From positions 8,280,001-8,344,000 of the forward strand of contig NC_056048.1 of assembly GCF_004379255.2 (NCBI RefSeq): DNA of 64,000 bases. The letters are read 5' to 3'. Each line of letters begins with the position of its first letter. Position 1 is the stretch's first letter. The notes beneath the pieces were generated by a model. That model searched no databases and was not told where the DNA came from. It worked only from the letters and a program-made list of their open reading frames with translations. Source of the stretch: Salvia splendens (Eukaryota > Streptophyta > Magnoliopsida > Lamiales > Lamiaceae). The translations under genes and the position numbers were made by a program. Below, piece after piece: positions 1 to 9,297 of the stretch.

Positions 1-720
1 TAAACATTGTCCTTACTACCCATGTATTACAAAATACTACAATCATGCACATCGGAAGGAGTTGAAATCACATGGTCATGTGTATGAAGACACATGCCAC
101 GAAAATCCTACAAAAGAGATGTGACGACCATCAACTCCACTCAGCCACCATTTCATCACTTGCTCAACCTGAACATTTAGAAATACATGCAGGGCTGAGT
201 ACGGGGTACTAAGTGAACACATTGCCGAAAGATATATACATATAAGAAAATGTTATTATCATGCCATCACAGTAACACACATGAGTTTTTCTTAAAGGCC
301 CGAGCTTACTAAGTTCGTTTTCATAAAGTTTGTCTGATCAGACTAAGTTCGTTCCAGCAATCCACCATATCTGATGGTTTATTGTGTGTCGGGAAGGTGG
401 CCACCTTCCACGATCACATTGACCGGCCAACCCTTACGATGACTCACAGTCCATTCCTTTGTGTACACTAACTCGAATAGGATCTTGGTCTTATTAGAGT
501 CCGAAATCGATTTGTTCATTCATTTGGCATCGCCAAACAGATAGGCATCATAAAACAAAATAATTTATGGCACGATAACATTTGAAAAGAAAGTAAGTGC
601 GATTTTATCAAACAAAAGGGACTATTCCACAATTAAGAGACTATTCCACAACAATTAATTGGCCCAAAAAGGGAGGCCCAAAACTTAAAATCAAAGAAAC
701 CCTAATAAAATACTAAAAAT
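1..720. other. Gene-free repeat-like stretch
   Basis: No coding frame of interest was found here. The composition (for example the GGGCTGAGTACGGGGTACT stretch near 193-211) resembles dispersed plant repeat DNA, but I could not assign a family or boundaries. Confidence 0.4.
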
Positions 721-727
721 CAGATTT

Positions 728-955
728 TTGAACAAAAGGGGACGCCTCCTTCTTCCTCCCCCCTCTCTCATCGCCGGCAAGGACGCTGACGCGCTTCCTC
801 CCTCCTCTCTCTCCCCCTCGGTTTCTCTCTCTCTCGGTCTCGCTTTCTCTCTCGATCTCTCTTTCTCGGTCCCTGCCTCAGCTGCCTTGGCGTCGCCGGT
901 CGTGCCTGCCTCCTCCTCCTCGTCGCCCGTTCACCGCCCGACCTCCGCCGTCCAG
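728..955 (+). other. CT-rich possible 5' exon with splice donor
   Basis: A very pyrimidine-rich tract can be read from an ATG at 728 as a Ser/Pro/Ala-rich peptide and runs into a good donor (CCAG|GTACGT, exon end near 955). This is typical of the first exon or 5' UTR of a plant gene. No matching downstream exon is visible before the transposons that begin at 1136, so it may be a first exon cut off by insertions, or a non-coding leader. Treat the reading frame as unproven: low-complexity CT tracts give chance open frames on both strands. Confidence 0.3.
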
Positions 956-1135
956 GTACGTCATCTTCTCTCCTTCCCTTCATCTTCTCACTTCACACAC
1001 TAAGTTTATATGTTCGAACATACACACATATTTCTCTTTTTGATGCATGATATATGTCAATTAAATAAAAGCTAACGTGTGCATGGGCGCGTGCACACGA
1101 GAGTTGTGTGTTGAGAGTTGAAACGAGGGAAGTTA

Positions 1136-2006
1136 GAGCATCCACAATAGTTCGTGGACAAGCAATAGCCCAGCCACAAACTCCTCTGCCACATCAGCAG
1201 CACTAAATTCCTCCAGCCACATCAGCAGGACAAGCAACTGGACAAGCAATAGCCCAGCCATAGCTCAGCCACATCATCTGCACTAAAAACAAATAATTAA
1301 ACAATCACACAAAATACGGAATTAAATTTACGATACATATACGGAAAAATTCAATAATAATATTAAAAATTTAAAAAGTACATTAATTAAAACAAAGTTA
1401 AATAAAAAAAATTACATTACTTAAAAAAAACTCATAATCCACGCACGAGCCCCCCGCCTCCGCCGCCGGAGTCATCGGCATCATCTACATCCTGGGTGCC
1501 CTCCCCGGCATCATCGGCATCCCGGGTTGCATCCCCGGTACCCCCTGGCATCCCCTGTCATCCCGGCATACCACCCCCACATGCCATCCCGGGCATCATC
1601 TGCTGTCAAGGGTACATGTTGTTGTAGTACCCGGGCATCTGACTCCATCCACCTCCCACGGGGACCGTGGGAGTTTGAGACCCGCTCGTCCCTGAAGTTG
1701 GCTCGTTGTTGAGATCCATTTTCCGTTGTTGCTCTTGTACAGAAATTAAGATAGAGAAAGTACTCGTTAAAACAAGTGGTGCGAATGAAAATGACTTGCA
1801 AATCGCGTATATATAGAGTTCCGAAAATAAAAAAAATCAAAAATCCGCTCGCCGATCGGGAGGCTGCAATAGAGGCGGGCGGATCGGAGAGCGCCAGGGA
1901 ATCGGCGTGCGCTCGCCGAAATTCTCACCGATTTGGCGCTCGCCGGCTGCAATAGTTCGGCGAGCGGACCGGCGAGCCGGTCGCTCGCCTATTATTGGAG
2001 ATGCTC
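1136..2006 (-). mobile_element. PIF/Harbinger element 1, deleted
   Basis: The ends are inverted (GAGCATCCACAATAG at left; GAGCATCTCCAATAATAG read inward from the right) and are flanked by the trinucleotide duplication TTA (1133-1135 and 2007-2009), the PIF/Harbinger hallmark. The minus strand holds a leader and a short ORF starting at 1719. The right subterminal part is GC-rich with repeated CGGCGAGCG-like words. At 871 bp it lacks any transposase and must be non-autonomous. Confidence 0.85.
1606..1719 (-). pseudogene. Start of Harbinger ORF1 (Myb/trihelix accessory protein), truncated
   Basis: From the ATG at 1719-1717 the minus strand reads a 37-residue peptide beginning MDLNNEP, rich in G, S, T, P and Y, before a stop at 1606. 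This low-complexity N-terminus is like that of the ORF1 accessory protein of PIF/Harbinger elements, which carries a Myb/trihelix-like domain and acts with the transposase. The domain itself has been deleted. Its upstream leader (about 1730-1800) resembles the leader of the transposase ORF in the element at 44420-46370. Confidence 0.55.
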
Positions 2007-2009
2007 TTA

Positions 2010-2351
2010 GAGCGGTTAGAGTTAGTTAGAGTTTGTTAGCCGTTGTTAGTTACAAACACAACTATATAAGCTGATTCCATTTCATTTTGTAATCATTCAT
2101 TCACGAATTAATGCAAAGTCCCTCTTCTCCCAACCTATCTTCGCCTTCGTATAGTTCTATCTGTGTAGGTGCGATTCCGGTAGCCGTTCTTAGCTCCGAC
2201 AACCCTAATTCTGCACCAAGTGGTATCAGACTTCACGATCCATCGCCTGTGATGGTGGAGACTCGCTCCGGCGACATGCGTCGCTTGGAGGAGATACTCT
2301 CGGCTGCCTTGGCTGACTTCTCTGCGAAAGTTTCTGAATCTGATAGGAAAC
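2010..2351 (+). mobile_element. Outer Ty3/gypsy remnant, 5' part (LTR end, PBS, gag start)
   Basis: Sequence resembling the end of an LTR (about 2010-2218) is followed by TGGTATCAGA at 2221, the usual initiator-Met-tRNA primer binding site of plant LTR elements. An open frame then starts near 2252 with MVETRSGD. The frame is interrupted at 2357 by the Tat element and resumes at 13148, as the GTGAG duplications at 2352-2356 and 13143-13147 show. The left LTR boundary is not resolved and may include the Harbinger insertion. Confidence 0.6.
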
Positions 2352-2356
2352 GTGAG

Positions 2357-2973
2357 TGATGGGGTACGAACTAAACAACTAAACCCTAATGGCGAGCCCA
2401 ATAGCAGCGACGGCCCATTAGCCCAAAACCCAAGAAAGAGTATCAGTTCGGCACGACCAAAGAGTTCAGTTCGGTTCGGCACAACCAAAGAGTTCGGTCG
2501 CAGCCTACAGCTCGGTAAAAGCCAACCAATCAAGCTCTACTCTCAGATCGGCAAAAGAACCAATCAAGCTCTACTCTCAGATCGGCAAAAGCTGATCGGC
2601 AAAGTTCAGCAGTTCGGTCTCAGTATTCGACCGAACAAGGAGATAGTGGACCCATGCAGGACCTCCACGACCTCCACTACACCCACGATCTATTTAGTGG
2701 TATGAAGCAGTTGTCAACCTGCAAGCCACGATCTTGGTTCAAATGTATAAATAGAACTTAGATCAGATAGACAAGGGTTAAGCTCTCTAGATATCGAATC
2801 TCATATAGCAAGTCAGTATTGTAAGCTGTAATCCAGATCAAGCAATACAAATTTGCCCTCCTTTATTCCCGTGGACGTAGATTTACCTCAGTAAATCGAA
2901 CCACGTAACTTTCTGTGTCGTGATCTATATTTATTACCTGCATTTATTACCATCAAAAATTCGCCAATCATCA
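2357..2973 (+). repeat. 5' LTR of the Tat element
   Basis: The 617-bp LTR has a TATA box (TATAAATA at 2746-2753), the likely RNA start downstream of it, and an internal tandem copy of about 34 bp around 2522-2590 (a CAATCAAGCTCTACTCTCAG unit followed by GATCGGCAAAAG, twice). It repeats at 12526-13142 with one visible substitution. Confidence 0.95.
2746..2753 (+). promoter_or_regulatory. TATA box of the 5' LTR
   Basis: TATAAATA sits in the downstream half of the LTR, as expected for the U3/R promoter of a plant LTR element. The same box is at about 12915-12922 in the 3' LTR. Confidence 0.7.
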
Positions 2974-2974
2974 C

Positions 2975-2993
2975 TGGCGCCGTCTGTGGGAAC
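2975..2993 (+). other. Primer binding site of the Tat element
   Basis: One base after the LTR comes TGGCGCCGTCTGTGGGAA. The first nine bases match the complement of the 3' end of plant tRNA-Asp, and the rest diverge. The same string occurs, on the minus strand, in the element at 35936-38069. Confidence 0.75.
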
Positions 2994-3047
2994 CAGAGAA
3001 CCAAATCTGTGATAAAAGCGAGTTTTTGATCCTCTTCCACCAAAAAA

Positions 3048-5129
3048 ATGCATACCAGATCACATAATACCCGTGCTTCCGTCCGTGATAACCATGAGGA
3101 AGCTAGTCCAGCAGCCCGTAGGCCTGGAAAGCAGCCTCGTGAGAAATCTGTCTCCAGTCCTCACGGTGAAGGAACAAGCCACTCCAGAAGTCGTCGCACC
3201 GAGTCTTCCCAGCATCCCGATTTGAACGAGGCTGTCAAGTTGTTTTTGGCCGAGAAGCAGGATGAATTCTTAACATTCCTGCAAACAGGCCAAAAGCCGG
3301 AGACGAAAACGGCGGATTCTCCCTCTCCATCCAGACATGAAAGTCACTACCGCAGTAGTGTCGCATCTCCCCGGAGAAAGAATCCTCACCACCGACATGT
3401 TCCTCTTCCTCCTCGTTACCGGAATCACAGGAGAACTCCATCTCCACCATACCGAAGAGATGTCGGGTTCGCCATGTATGGAGCGCTGAAGACTCCATTC
3501 TCGGATGATATCACCCGAACTCCGTTGCCGCAGAATTACCGAACTCCGTCAATGACTTATCACGGGTTAGTGGATCCTCATGATTTCTTGGGACGCTATC
3601 AGTATAATATGGCGAACCAAGGTCTCAATGAGGTTCACATGTGTAAGCTGTTTCCCGAGCTGCTCATCGGGAACGCAAGGAGGTGGTTTGATAGCCTCCC
3701 TCAAGGCAGCATTAGATCTTACAGAGATCTAATGGATGCTTTTCATAGGAGATTCTTCCAGAAAGCGGAAGCCCGAATCACTTCGGCTCAGCTGCTTTCT
3801 ATTCGTCAAGGTCGCGATGAAAAAATTAGCGACTTCATGACGAGGTTCCACAAGGAATGCCTACAAGTAGATGATCTCAATGATCTACTTGTCATTTCGG
3901 CATTCCAAAATGGAATACTGCCAGGAGCTCTCTACAGGAAGCTCGTTGAATGCAGTCCGCAAACAGCTCAAGAGATGTGGGACATTGCGGACCAGTTTTC
4001 TCGTGCCGATGAGGCAGACCGTCGAAAACGGTCTTTAGACAGCTCATCTAGAGGAGACAAAAAGAAGCCCGATCATAGCGATCAGAGGCTTCCTCGCCGA
4101 ACTCCTTTTGAAAGAATTCAAAGGGCACCGGTACAAGGCAGATTGGGACCACGTCTCGATCTTGAGAAACCGCCCGCTCAGTTCGTACCATTGAACAAGT
4201 CGAGAGCGGAAATTTTCGAACTGCATTCCGATATGTTCGAAAAGCCAAAGCGGATGACGAAATCGGCCGCGCGCCGAAGTCAGGATAATTATTGCTCCTT
4301 CCATCAAGACCACGGTCACGATACCGAGGAGTGCCGACATTTGGCTGCAGGTATTGATGTTCTTGTGAAAGCAGGGACGTTAAAAAAATACCAAAGCAAG
4401 CAGCCGAAAAAGAACAAGAAGCAGAGAGGTGCGAACTGCGCTCCTCAGGATCCGAAAAGGCAACAGGATCCCGAAGACGATGACGAGCCGCAATATGATG
4501 GAGTAATCCAGACTATTGACGCTCTCCCAGCCGGGAAGACTAAATCGTCCCTGAAGTCAGAGCGCAGAGGCTTCAATCGAGAGGAGCCAACGCATAAAAG
4601 GCTGAAGCAGGACGAAGTGATTACATTTTCAGATGCCGATCCCGTCCCGGCCATCTCTCCTCATCAAGACGCCATTGTCATTCAAGCCGGAGTGGCAAAC
4701 AAATTGATCCACAGAGTGTTCGTGGATACAGGAGCGTCAGTTAGCATTCTTTTTAAAGAATGTTTCGATAAACTGGAAGTGGATCCAGCTCGGCTCAGTC
4801 CGGCTCCGCTTCCTCTGAAAAGTTTCGCCCAGGAGGACACCCGCCCTGAAGGTATTATCAGCCTTCCGATTACGGTGGGAAGAGCGCCTACAAGCTCCAG
4901 TACGATGATCGAGTTCTTTGTGGTAAAAGCTCGGTCCCCGTACAACATTATACTGGGAAGAGACTGGCTCAACACAGTTCGGGCCATTTGCTCTACTTAT
5001 CACCTCACCATCAAGATCCCCACTAAAGGAGGGATAGCGGTCATCCGAGGTGATCAAAAGAGAGCAAAAGAGTGTTTGCAGATTGCGCTTAAAAGTGCCG
5101 AGCAATCAGATCGGCACCATCAAGCATAG
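3048..5129 (+). CDS. Gag-protease polyprotein (Ty3/gypsy, Tat)
   Basis: This 693-residue frame encodes the capsid/nucleocapsid precursor and the aspartic protease that matures the particle. The first 170 residues are Arg/Ser/Pro-rich. A Ty3-type gag domain follows (about 180-330, with FLGRYQYN and RRWFDSLPQGSI). A zinc-binding Cys/His motif lies at residues 416-430 (C..FH....H....C), and the protease signature DTGA is at 560-563 with ILGRDWL near the end. Start: the first ATG after the primer site, in A-rich context. The stop is UAG, followed in the same frame by open sequence that leads straight into RT at 5163, so Gag-Pro and Pol are separated only by one leaky-looking stop codon. Confidence 0.9.
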   Translation: MHTRSHNTRASVRDNHEEASPAARRPGKQPREKSVSSPHGEGTSHSRSRRTESSQHPDLNEAVKLFLAEKQDEFLTFLQTGQKPETKTADSPSPSRHESHYRSSVASPRRKNPHHRHVPLPPRYRNHRRTPSPPYRRDVGFAMYGALKTPFSDDITRTPLPQNYRTPSMTYHGLVDPHDFLGRYQYNMANQGLNEVHMCKLFPELLIGNARRWFDSLPQGSIRSYRDLMDAFHRRFFQKAEARITSAQLLSIRQGRDEKISDFMTRFHKECLQVDDLNDLLVISAFQNGILPGALYRKLVECSPQTAQEMWDIADQFSRADEADRRKRSLDSSSRGDKKKPDHSDQRLPRRTPFERIQRAPVQGRLGPRLDLEKPPAQFVPLNKSRAEIFELHSDMFEKPKRMTKSAARRSQDNYCSFHQDHGHDTEECRHLAAGIDVLVKAGTLKKYQSKQPKKNKKQRGANCAPQDPKRQQDPEDDDEPQYDGVIQTIDALPAGKTKSSLKSERRGFNREEPTHKRLKQDEVITFSDADPVPAISPHQDAIVIQAGVANKLIHRVFVDTGASVSILFKECFDKLEVDPARLSPAPLPLKSFAQEDTRPEGIISLPITVGRAPTSSSTMIEFFVVKARSPYNIILGRDWLNTVRAICSTYHLTIKIPTKGGIAVIRGDQKRAKECLQIALKSAEQSDRHHQA

Positions 5130-5135
5130 CAATCA
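5127..5135 (+). promoter_or_regulatory. UAG stop with readthrough-type context between Gag-Pro and RT
   Basis: The stop reads TAG CAA TCA. The six bases after the stop fit CARYYA, the tobacco-mosaic-type context known to allow readthrough in plants. The frame stays open from 5130 into the RT ORF with no other stop. Function is inferred from the motif, not shown. Confidence 0.55.
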
Positions 5136-5162
5136 CAGCAGCCGGAGTCAGAGGCAGGCGAA

Positions 5163-6236
5163 ATGACCGAAGTCACACCGGAGCCGAACTCGATGGAAGT
5201 TCGGTTATATGAAGATGATCCATCCAGAACGGTGAAGATCGGTTTCGCGGGAACACCTCTACTCCGGGAAAAGACCATCCAGCTCCTCAAAGAGTACAAA
5301 GACGTCTTTGCGTGGTCGCCGTTGGACATGACCGGAGTGCCCCCCGAGGTAATTACACATCGGTTAAATATTGATCCTTCAGTCCGGCCTATAAAACAGA
5401 AGCAAAGACTCTTTGCGGCAGAAAGAAGTCAAGTCATCCATGACGAAGTCCGCCAATTACTGAAAGCGGATGTGTTATTTGAAGTGAAATATCCTTCTTG
5501 GGTGGCCAACCCTGTGATGATCAAGAAAAAAGAGGGAGGATGGCGGATGTGCATAGATTTTACCGATCTAAACAAGCACTGTCCTAAAGATTGCTATCCC
5601 CTTCCGAACATAGATAAAAAAGTAGAAGCTTTGATAGGCTTCGAAATTTTTTGTTTTCTTGATTTATACAAAGGATATCACCAAGTTTTAATGGATGAGA
5701 GTGATGCTTCAAAAACGGCTTTCATTACTGACTTCGGCATTTTTGCTTACAAAAAGATGCCATTCGGTTTAAAGAATGCCGGAGCCACATATCAAAGGAT
5801 GGTTGACAAGCTATTTCGGCACCTAATCGGAAAAGAGGTTGAAGTGTATGTTGACGACATAGTCGTTAAAAGCAGAAGCACTTCGGAGTACGAAGACAAT
5901 CTCAAGTCCACTCTCGACGTGCTCCGAAAAGCCAACCTCAAACTCAATCCCCAAAAATGTACCTTTTTGGTAGATTCGGAAAAGTTTCTAGGTTGTTGGG
6001 TTTCAAAGGAAGGACTCAAGGCAAATCCGCTAAAAGTTCAAGTTGTTCAGAACATGGCAACGCCGAAATCCATACATGATGTGCAAAGGCTAACTGGATG
6101 TCTAGCCGCACTGAATAGATTCCTTTCCCAAGCAGCCGAAAAGCAACTGCCGTTCTTCAAAGTGTTGAAAAGGCACCAAAGTTTGAGTGGGGAGCCGAGC
6201 AGAAAAAGGCTTTTGACGAGCTCAAAAGTTATTTAG
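5163..6236 (+). CDS. Reverse transcriptase part of Pol (Ty3/gypsy)
   Basis: This 357-residue frame copies element RNA into DNA. Visible RT motifs in order are: WRMCIDFTDLN (about 127-137), the first catalytic Asp in FLDLYKGYHQV (about 165-175), MPFGLKNAGATYQRMV (about 199-214) and the catalytic YVDD at 229-232. The ATG at 5163 is in the same frame as gag-pro, and the 11 codons before it are open, so it may be entered by readthrough from 5129 rather than by its own start. The frame ends early: an A run at 6168-6171 looks one base short, which throws translation into a stop at 6236. The continuation is in another frame from about 6170 onward. Confidence 0.9.
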   Translation: MTEVTPEPNSMEVRLYEDDPSRTVKIGFAGTPLLREKTIQLLKEYKDVFAWSPLDMTGVPPEVITHRLNIDPSVRPIKQKQRLFAAERSQVIHDEVRQLLKADVLFEVKYPSWVANPVMIKKKEGGWRMCIDFTDLNKHCPKDCYPLPNIDKKVEALIGFEIFCFLDLYKGYHQVLMDESDASKTAFITDFGIFAYKKMPFGLKNAGATYQRMVDKLFRHLIGKEVEVYVDDIVVKSRSTSEYEDNLKSTLDVLRKANLKLNPQKCTFLVDSEKFLGCWVSKEGLKANPLKVQVVQNMATPKSIHDVQRLTGCLAALNRFLSQAAEKQLPFFKVLKRHQSLSGEPSRKRLLTSSKVI

Positions 6237-8425
6237 CCGAGCTTCCTATTCTCTCTGCTTCAACAGATGCCGAAGTGATATTCTTATACTTAGCGGCATC
6301 AGATCAAACCATTAGCGCGGTGCTTGTACGAGAAGAAGGCCTAAAGCAGCTTCCCATCTACTTTACAAGCCGAGCATTAAGAGGTCCAGAAACAAGGTAT
6401 CAACCTCTGGAAAATATTGCTCTGGCATTAGTAAATGCAGCAAGGAGACTGCGGCCATATTTCTATGCTCACAAGGTATGCGTCTTAACCGATCTTCCAC
6501 TTCGGCAAGTTTTGACTAAGCCTGAAGCATCAGGCAGAATTGCCAAGTGGGCCATAGAGCTGGGAGAACACTCAATAGAATATCTACCTCGGAAAGCCAT
6601 CAAGGGACAAGCCTTGGCAGATTTTCTTGCAGAGGCAAAGTTCGATCAAGCAATCCCTGTTATTGCCGAACAGAAAAATCCTGCCAATGACGAACTAACA
6701 CAGCCCCAGGAATCCGAAGTAAAGCCGCCGGACTGCTGGAGTGGATTCGTAGATGGAGCTTCGAATAAGACGGGAAGTGGAGCTGGTATTCTACTTATCG
6801 CTCCCGACGGACACGAGGTAACTTATTCACTTCGGTTCTTATTCCCAACTACTAATAACGAAGCCGAATACGAAGCCCTCCTTGCCGGACTTCAATTAGC
6901 GCAAAGTCTATTTGTCAAATCTCTCAAAATCCATTGTGATTCACAAGTCATAGTGAATCACATGCTGGGTACAAGTGAAGCCCGAGATGAGAGGATGAAA
7001 AAATACTTGGACAAAGCGCAAAGCATTAGCCGAAGTTTCTCTTATTTTCGGATAATCCGCATTCCCAGAGCGGAAAACAGCCGAGCAGATACTTTAAGTA
7101 AGTTGGCCTCATATCCGAGCTCAAAGGTGGAGGAATTACTACACCGAAGCATTGATGAAGCTGAGGTACATTCAGTAACCAGCTCGCCGAACTGGATGAC
7201 GCCGATCTTACAGTATCTAGATCAAGGACAACTGCCCGAGGATAAGAGAGAAGCTCGGAAAATCACATGCCGAGCACTTCGGTATGAACTTCATGAAGGA
7301 GTCCTATACAGAAAGTCCTACCTTCAACCGTTATTGCGATGTGTAGGACCAGAAGAGACGGACTACATCCTTAGAGAAGTTCATGAAGGATCTTGCGGTA
7401 GCCACATCGGAGCTAGAGCTTTAGCTAAAAAAGTTCTGAGATGGGGATATTATTGGCCAACTTTGGTACAAGAAGCAGTGCAGCTCGTCAAGACATGTAC
7501 GAAGTGCCAAATCCATGCAAATATCCCAAGGATGCCGCAGACCGATCTATGTGCTATGCAAAGCCCTTGGCCTTTTATGCAATGGGGCATAGACATAGTA
7601 GGACCACTACCACAAGCTCCTCGGCAAATGAAATTCCTTATCGTTGCCGTGGATTACTTCACGAAGTGGGTGGAGGCTGAACCATTAGCTACGATAACGA
7701 GCTCGAAGGCATTGGATTTTGTCTGGAAGAACATAGTTTGCCGATTTGGCATACCCCATATCCTCATTTCGGATAATGGGACTCAGTTCACCGACAAGAC
7801 ATTCAAGAATTGGTGCCAAGAGCTGAATATTCAACAGCGGTTCACTTCGGTCTCTCACCCACAAGCAAACGGACAAACGGAAGTAACAAACCGTATTCTG
7901 GTGAAAGGTTTAAAAGCTCGGTTAGAACAAGCCAAAGGACAATGGGTAGAAAATCTTCCTCAAGTCCTATGGTCTTACCGAACTACACCAAAAACCTCAA
8001 ACGGTGAAACTCCGTACAGTCTGGTGTACGGCACTGAAGCCGTGATTCCGGTTGAGATCGGCATACCCAGTCCCCGAACTCTTAATTTCTCAGCAGAACT
8101 GAATGAGGACGGACTGAGAGCCGAACTAGATCTTGCCGAAGAAAGAAGAGAATTGGCCTGCATAAAAGCAGCCAAGTACAAGGAGCAAGTAGCCCGGTAT
8201 TATAACCAAAGGGTGAAAAAGCTGCAATTTCAAGTGGGAGATCTCGTCTTGAGAAACAATGAAGTAAGCCGAGCAGAAAAGCTGGGCAAACTCGAACCCA
8301 CATGGGAAGGTCCATATCGGGTGTCAGAAGTCCTCGGCAAAGGGTCTTACAAATTGACTCACATGTCAGGAGAACAAGTACCCCGAACATGGCACATTTC
8401 CAACCTCAAGAAGTTCCATTTGTAA
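6172..8425 (+). CDS. RNase H, archaeal-type RNase H and integrase part of Pol
   Basis: This frame follows the one-base shift and has no ATG at its beginning; numbering here is from position 6275. RT-linked RNase H comes first (TSRALRGPETRYQPLE region). A second RNase H follows with Asp160 in FVDGASN and a TNNEAEYEALL helix, the archaeal-type copy typical of Tat elements. The integrase has an HHCC zinc finger (about 369-412, CTKC), catalytic Asp440, Asp500 and Glu536 (35 residues between the last two), and a C-terminal DNA-binding part ending TWHISNLKKFHL. Together these remove the RNA template and insert the DNA copy. All catalytic residues I can place are present. Confidence 0.9.
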
Positions 8426-8740
8426 GAGACAGTCCGGTCAGTCAGTCTTGAGTCTAGTTCGGTCCTAGGGGTATGTGCTTTCTTTGTTTTTTTTACTTGT
8501 TTTTCATGCTTGTCGTTTTATAAAAGTTTAAAACCTTTTTCGTCTTTTTTATTTGTCTTTATGTGCGTTGTCTCTCTATGTGCGTGTCGTCTCTTACAAA
8601 TGTTACTGAGGTATCTTGTTCTTTAAAGGCTGATCCCCTTTTTAGAACATGTATTAAAGACAATTGTGAGTCCAAGCTTCTCAGGAAGATACAAGACTCC
8701 ACAATTCAGCTTAAGAAACAAGCAGTTCGTCTGAAACGAA
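8426..8740 (+). other. 3' untranslated spacer of the Tat element
   Basis: Non-coding stretch between the integrase stop and the tandem array. The frame that opens at 8563 runs only because the 45-bp repeat length is a multiple of three. Confidence 0.6.
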
Positions 8741-9115
8741 CTGCAAAAAGGGAAAGTCCGATCCGAGCGATAAAACTCGCCAAATTAGGACAAAGGGAAA
8801 GTCCGATCCGAGCGATAAAACTCGCCAAATTAGGACAAAGGGAAAGTCCGATCCGAGCGATAAAACTCGCCAAATTAGGACAAAGGGAAAGTCCGATCCG
8901 AGCGATAAAACTCGCCAAATTAGGACACAAACCAAGTCCGGTCAAAGAAGATTTTACTTCATAAGACCACTTCGGTTAACAAAGGGAAAGTCCGATCCAA
9001 GCGATAAAACTCGCCAAATTAGGACACAAACCAAGTCCGGTCAAAGAAGTTTACTTCATAAGACCGAGGACGAGTCCGGTCAAAGAAGTTTACTTCATAA
9101 GACCGAGGACGAGTA
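8741..9115 (+). repeat. 45-bp tandem array in the 3' region of the Tat element
   Basis: Four head-to-tail 45-bp units (start GGGAAAGTCCGATCCGAGCG, then ATAAAACTCGCCAAATTAGG and ACAAA) fill about 8748-8927 and look nearly identical. A fifth, slightly changed unit follows at about 8983-9024. A second repeated block (GTCCGGTCAAAGAAG to TTCATAAGACC) occurs about three times at 8936-9112. Tandem arrays at this position, between pol and the 3' LTR, are known in Tat/Ogre-type elements. Confidence 0.88.
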
Positions 9116-9297
9116 CAATAAATGAAATAAAAAATCGCTGAACTGTAAGTACGCAGTGATAGAAGCGAAATAAAATCGCTGAACTGTAAGTATGCAGTGA
9201 TAGAAGCGAAATGGAAAAAATTTCATTTATTAAGTCTTGTTCGGCATACAACTCCGCTGCCCTACGAGAAGGCGTTACGCTATTACAAAGGACTATT

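Noticed and set aside
728..1003. Serine/proline-rich 91-residue ORF
   Set aside because: CT-rich low complexity gives open frames on both strands; kept only as a possible 5' exon, not as a protein.
8563..8964. 133-residue ORF over the 45-bp repeats
   Set aside because: It is open because the repeat unit is a multiple of three; equally long frames exist on the other strand.
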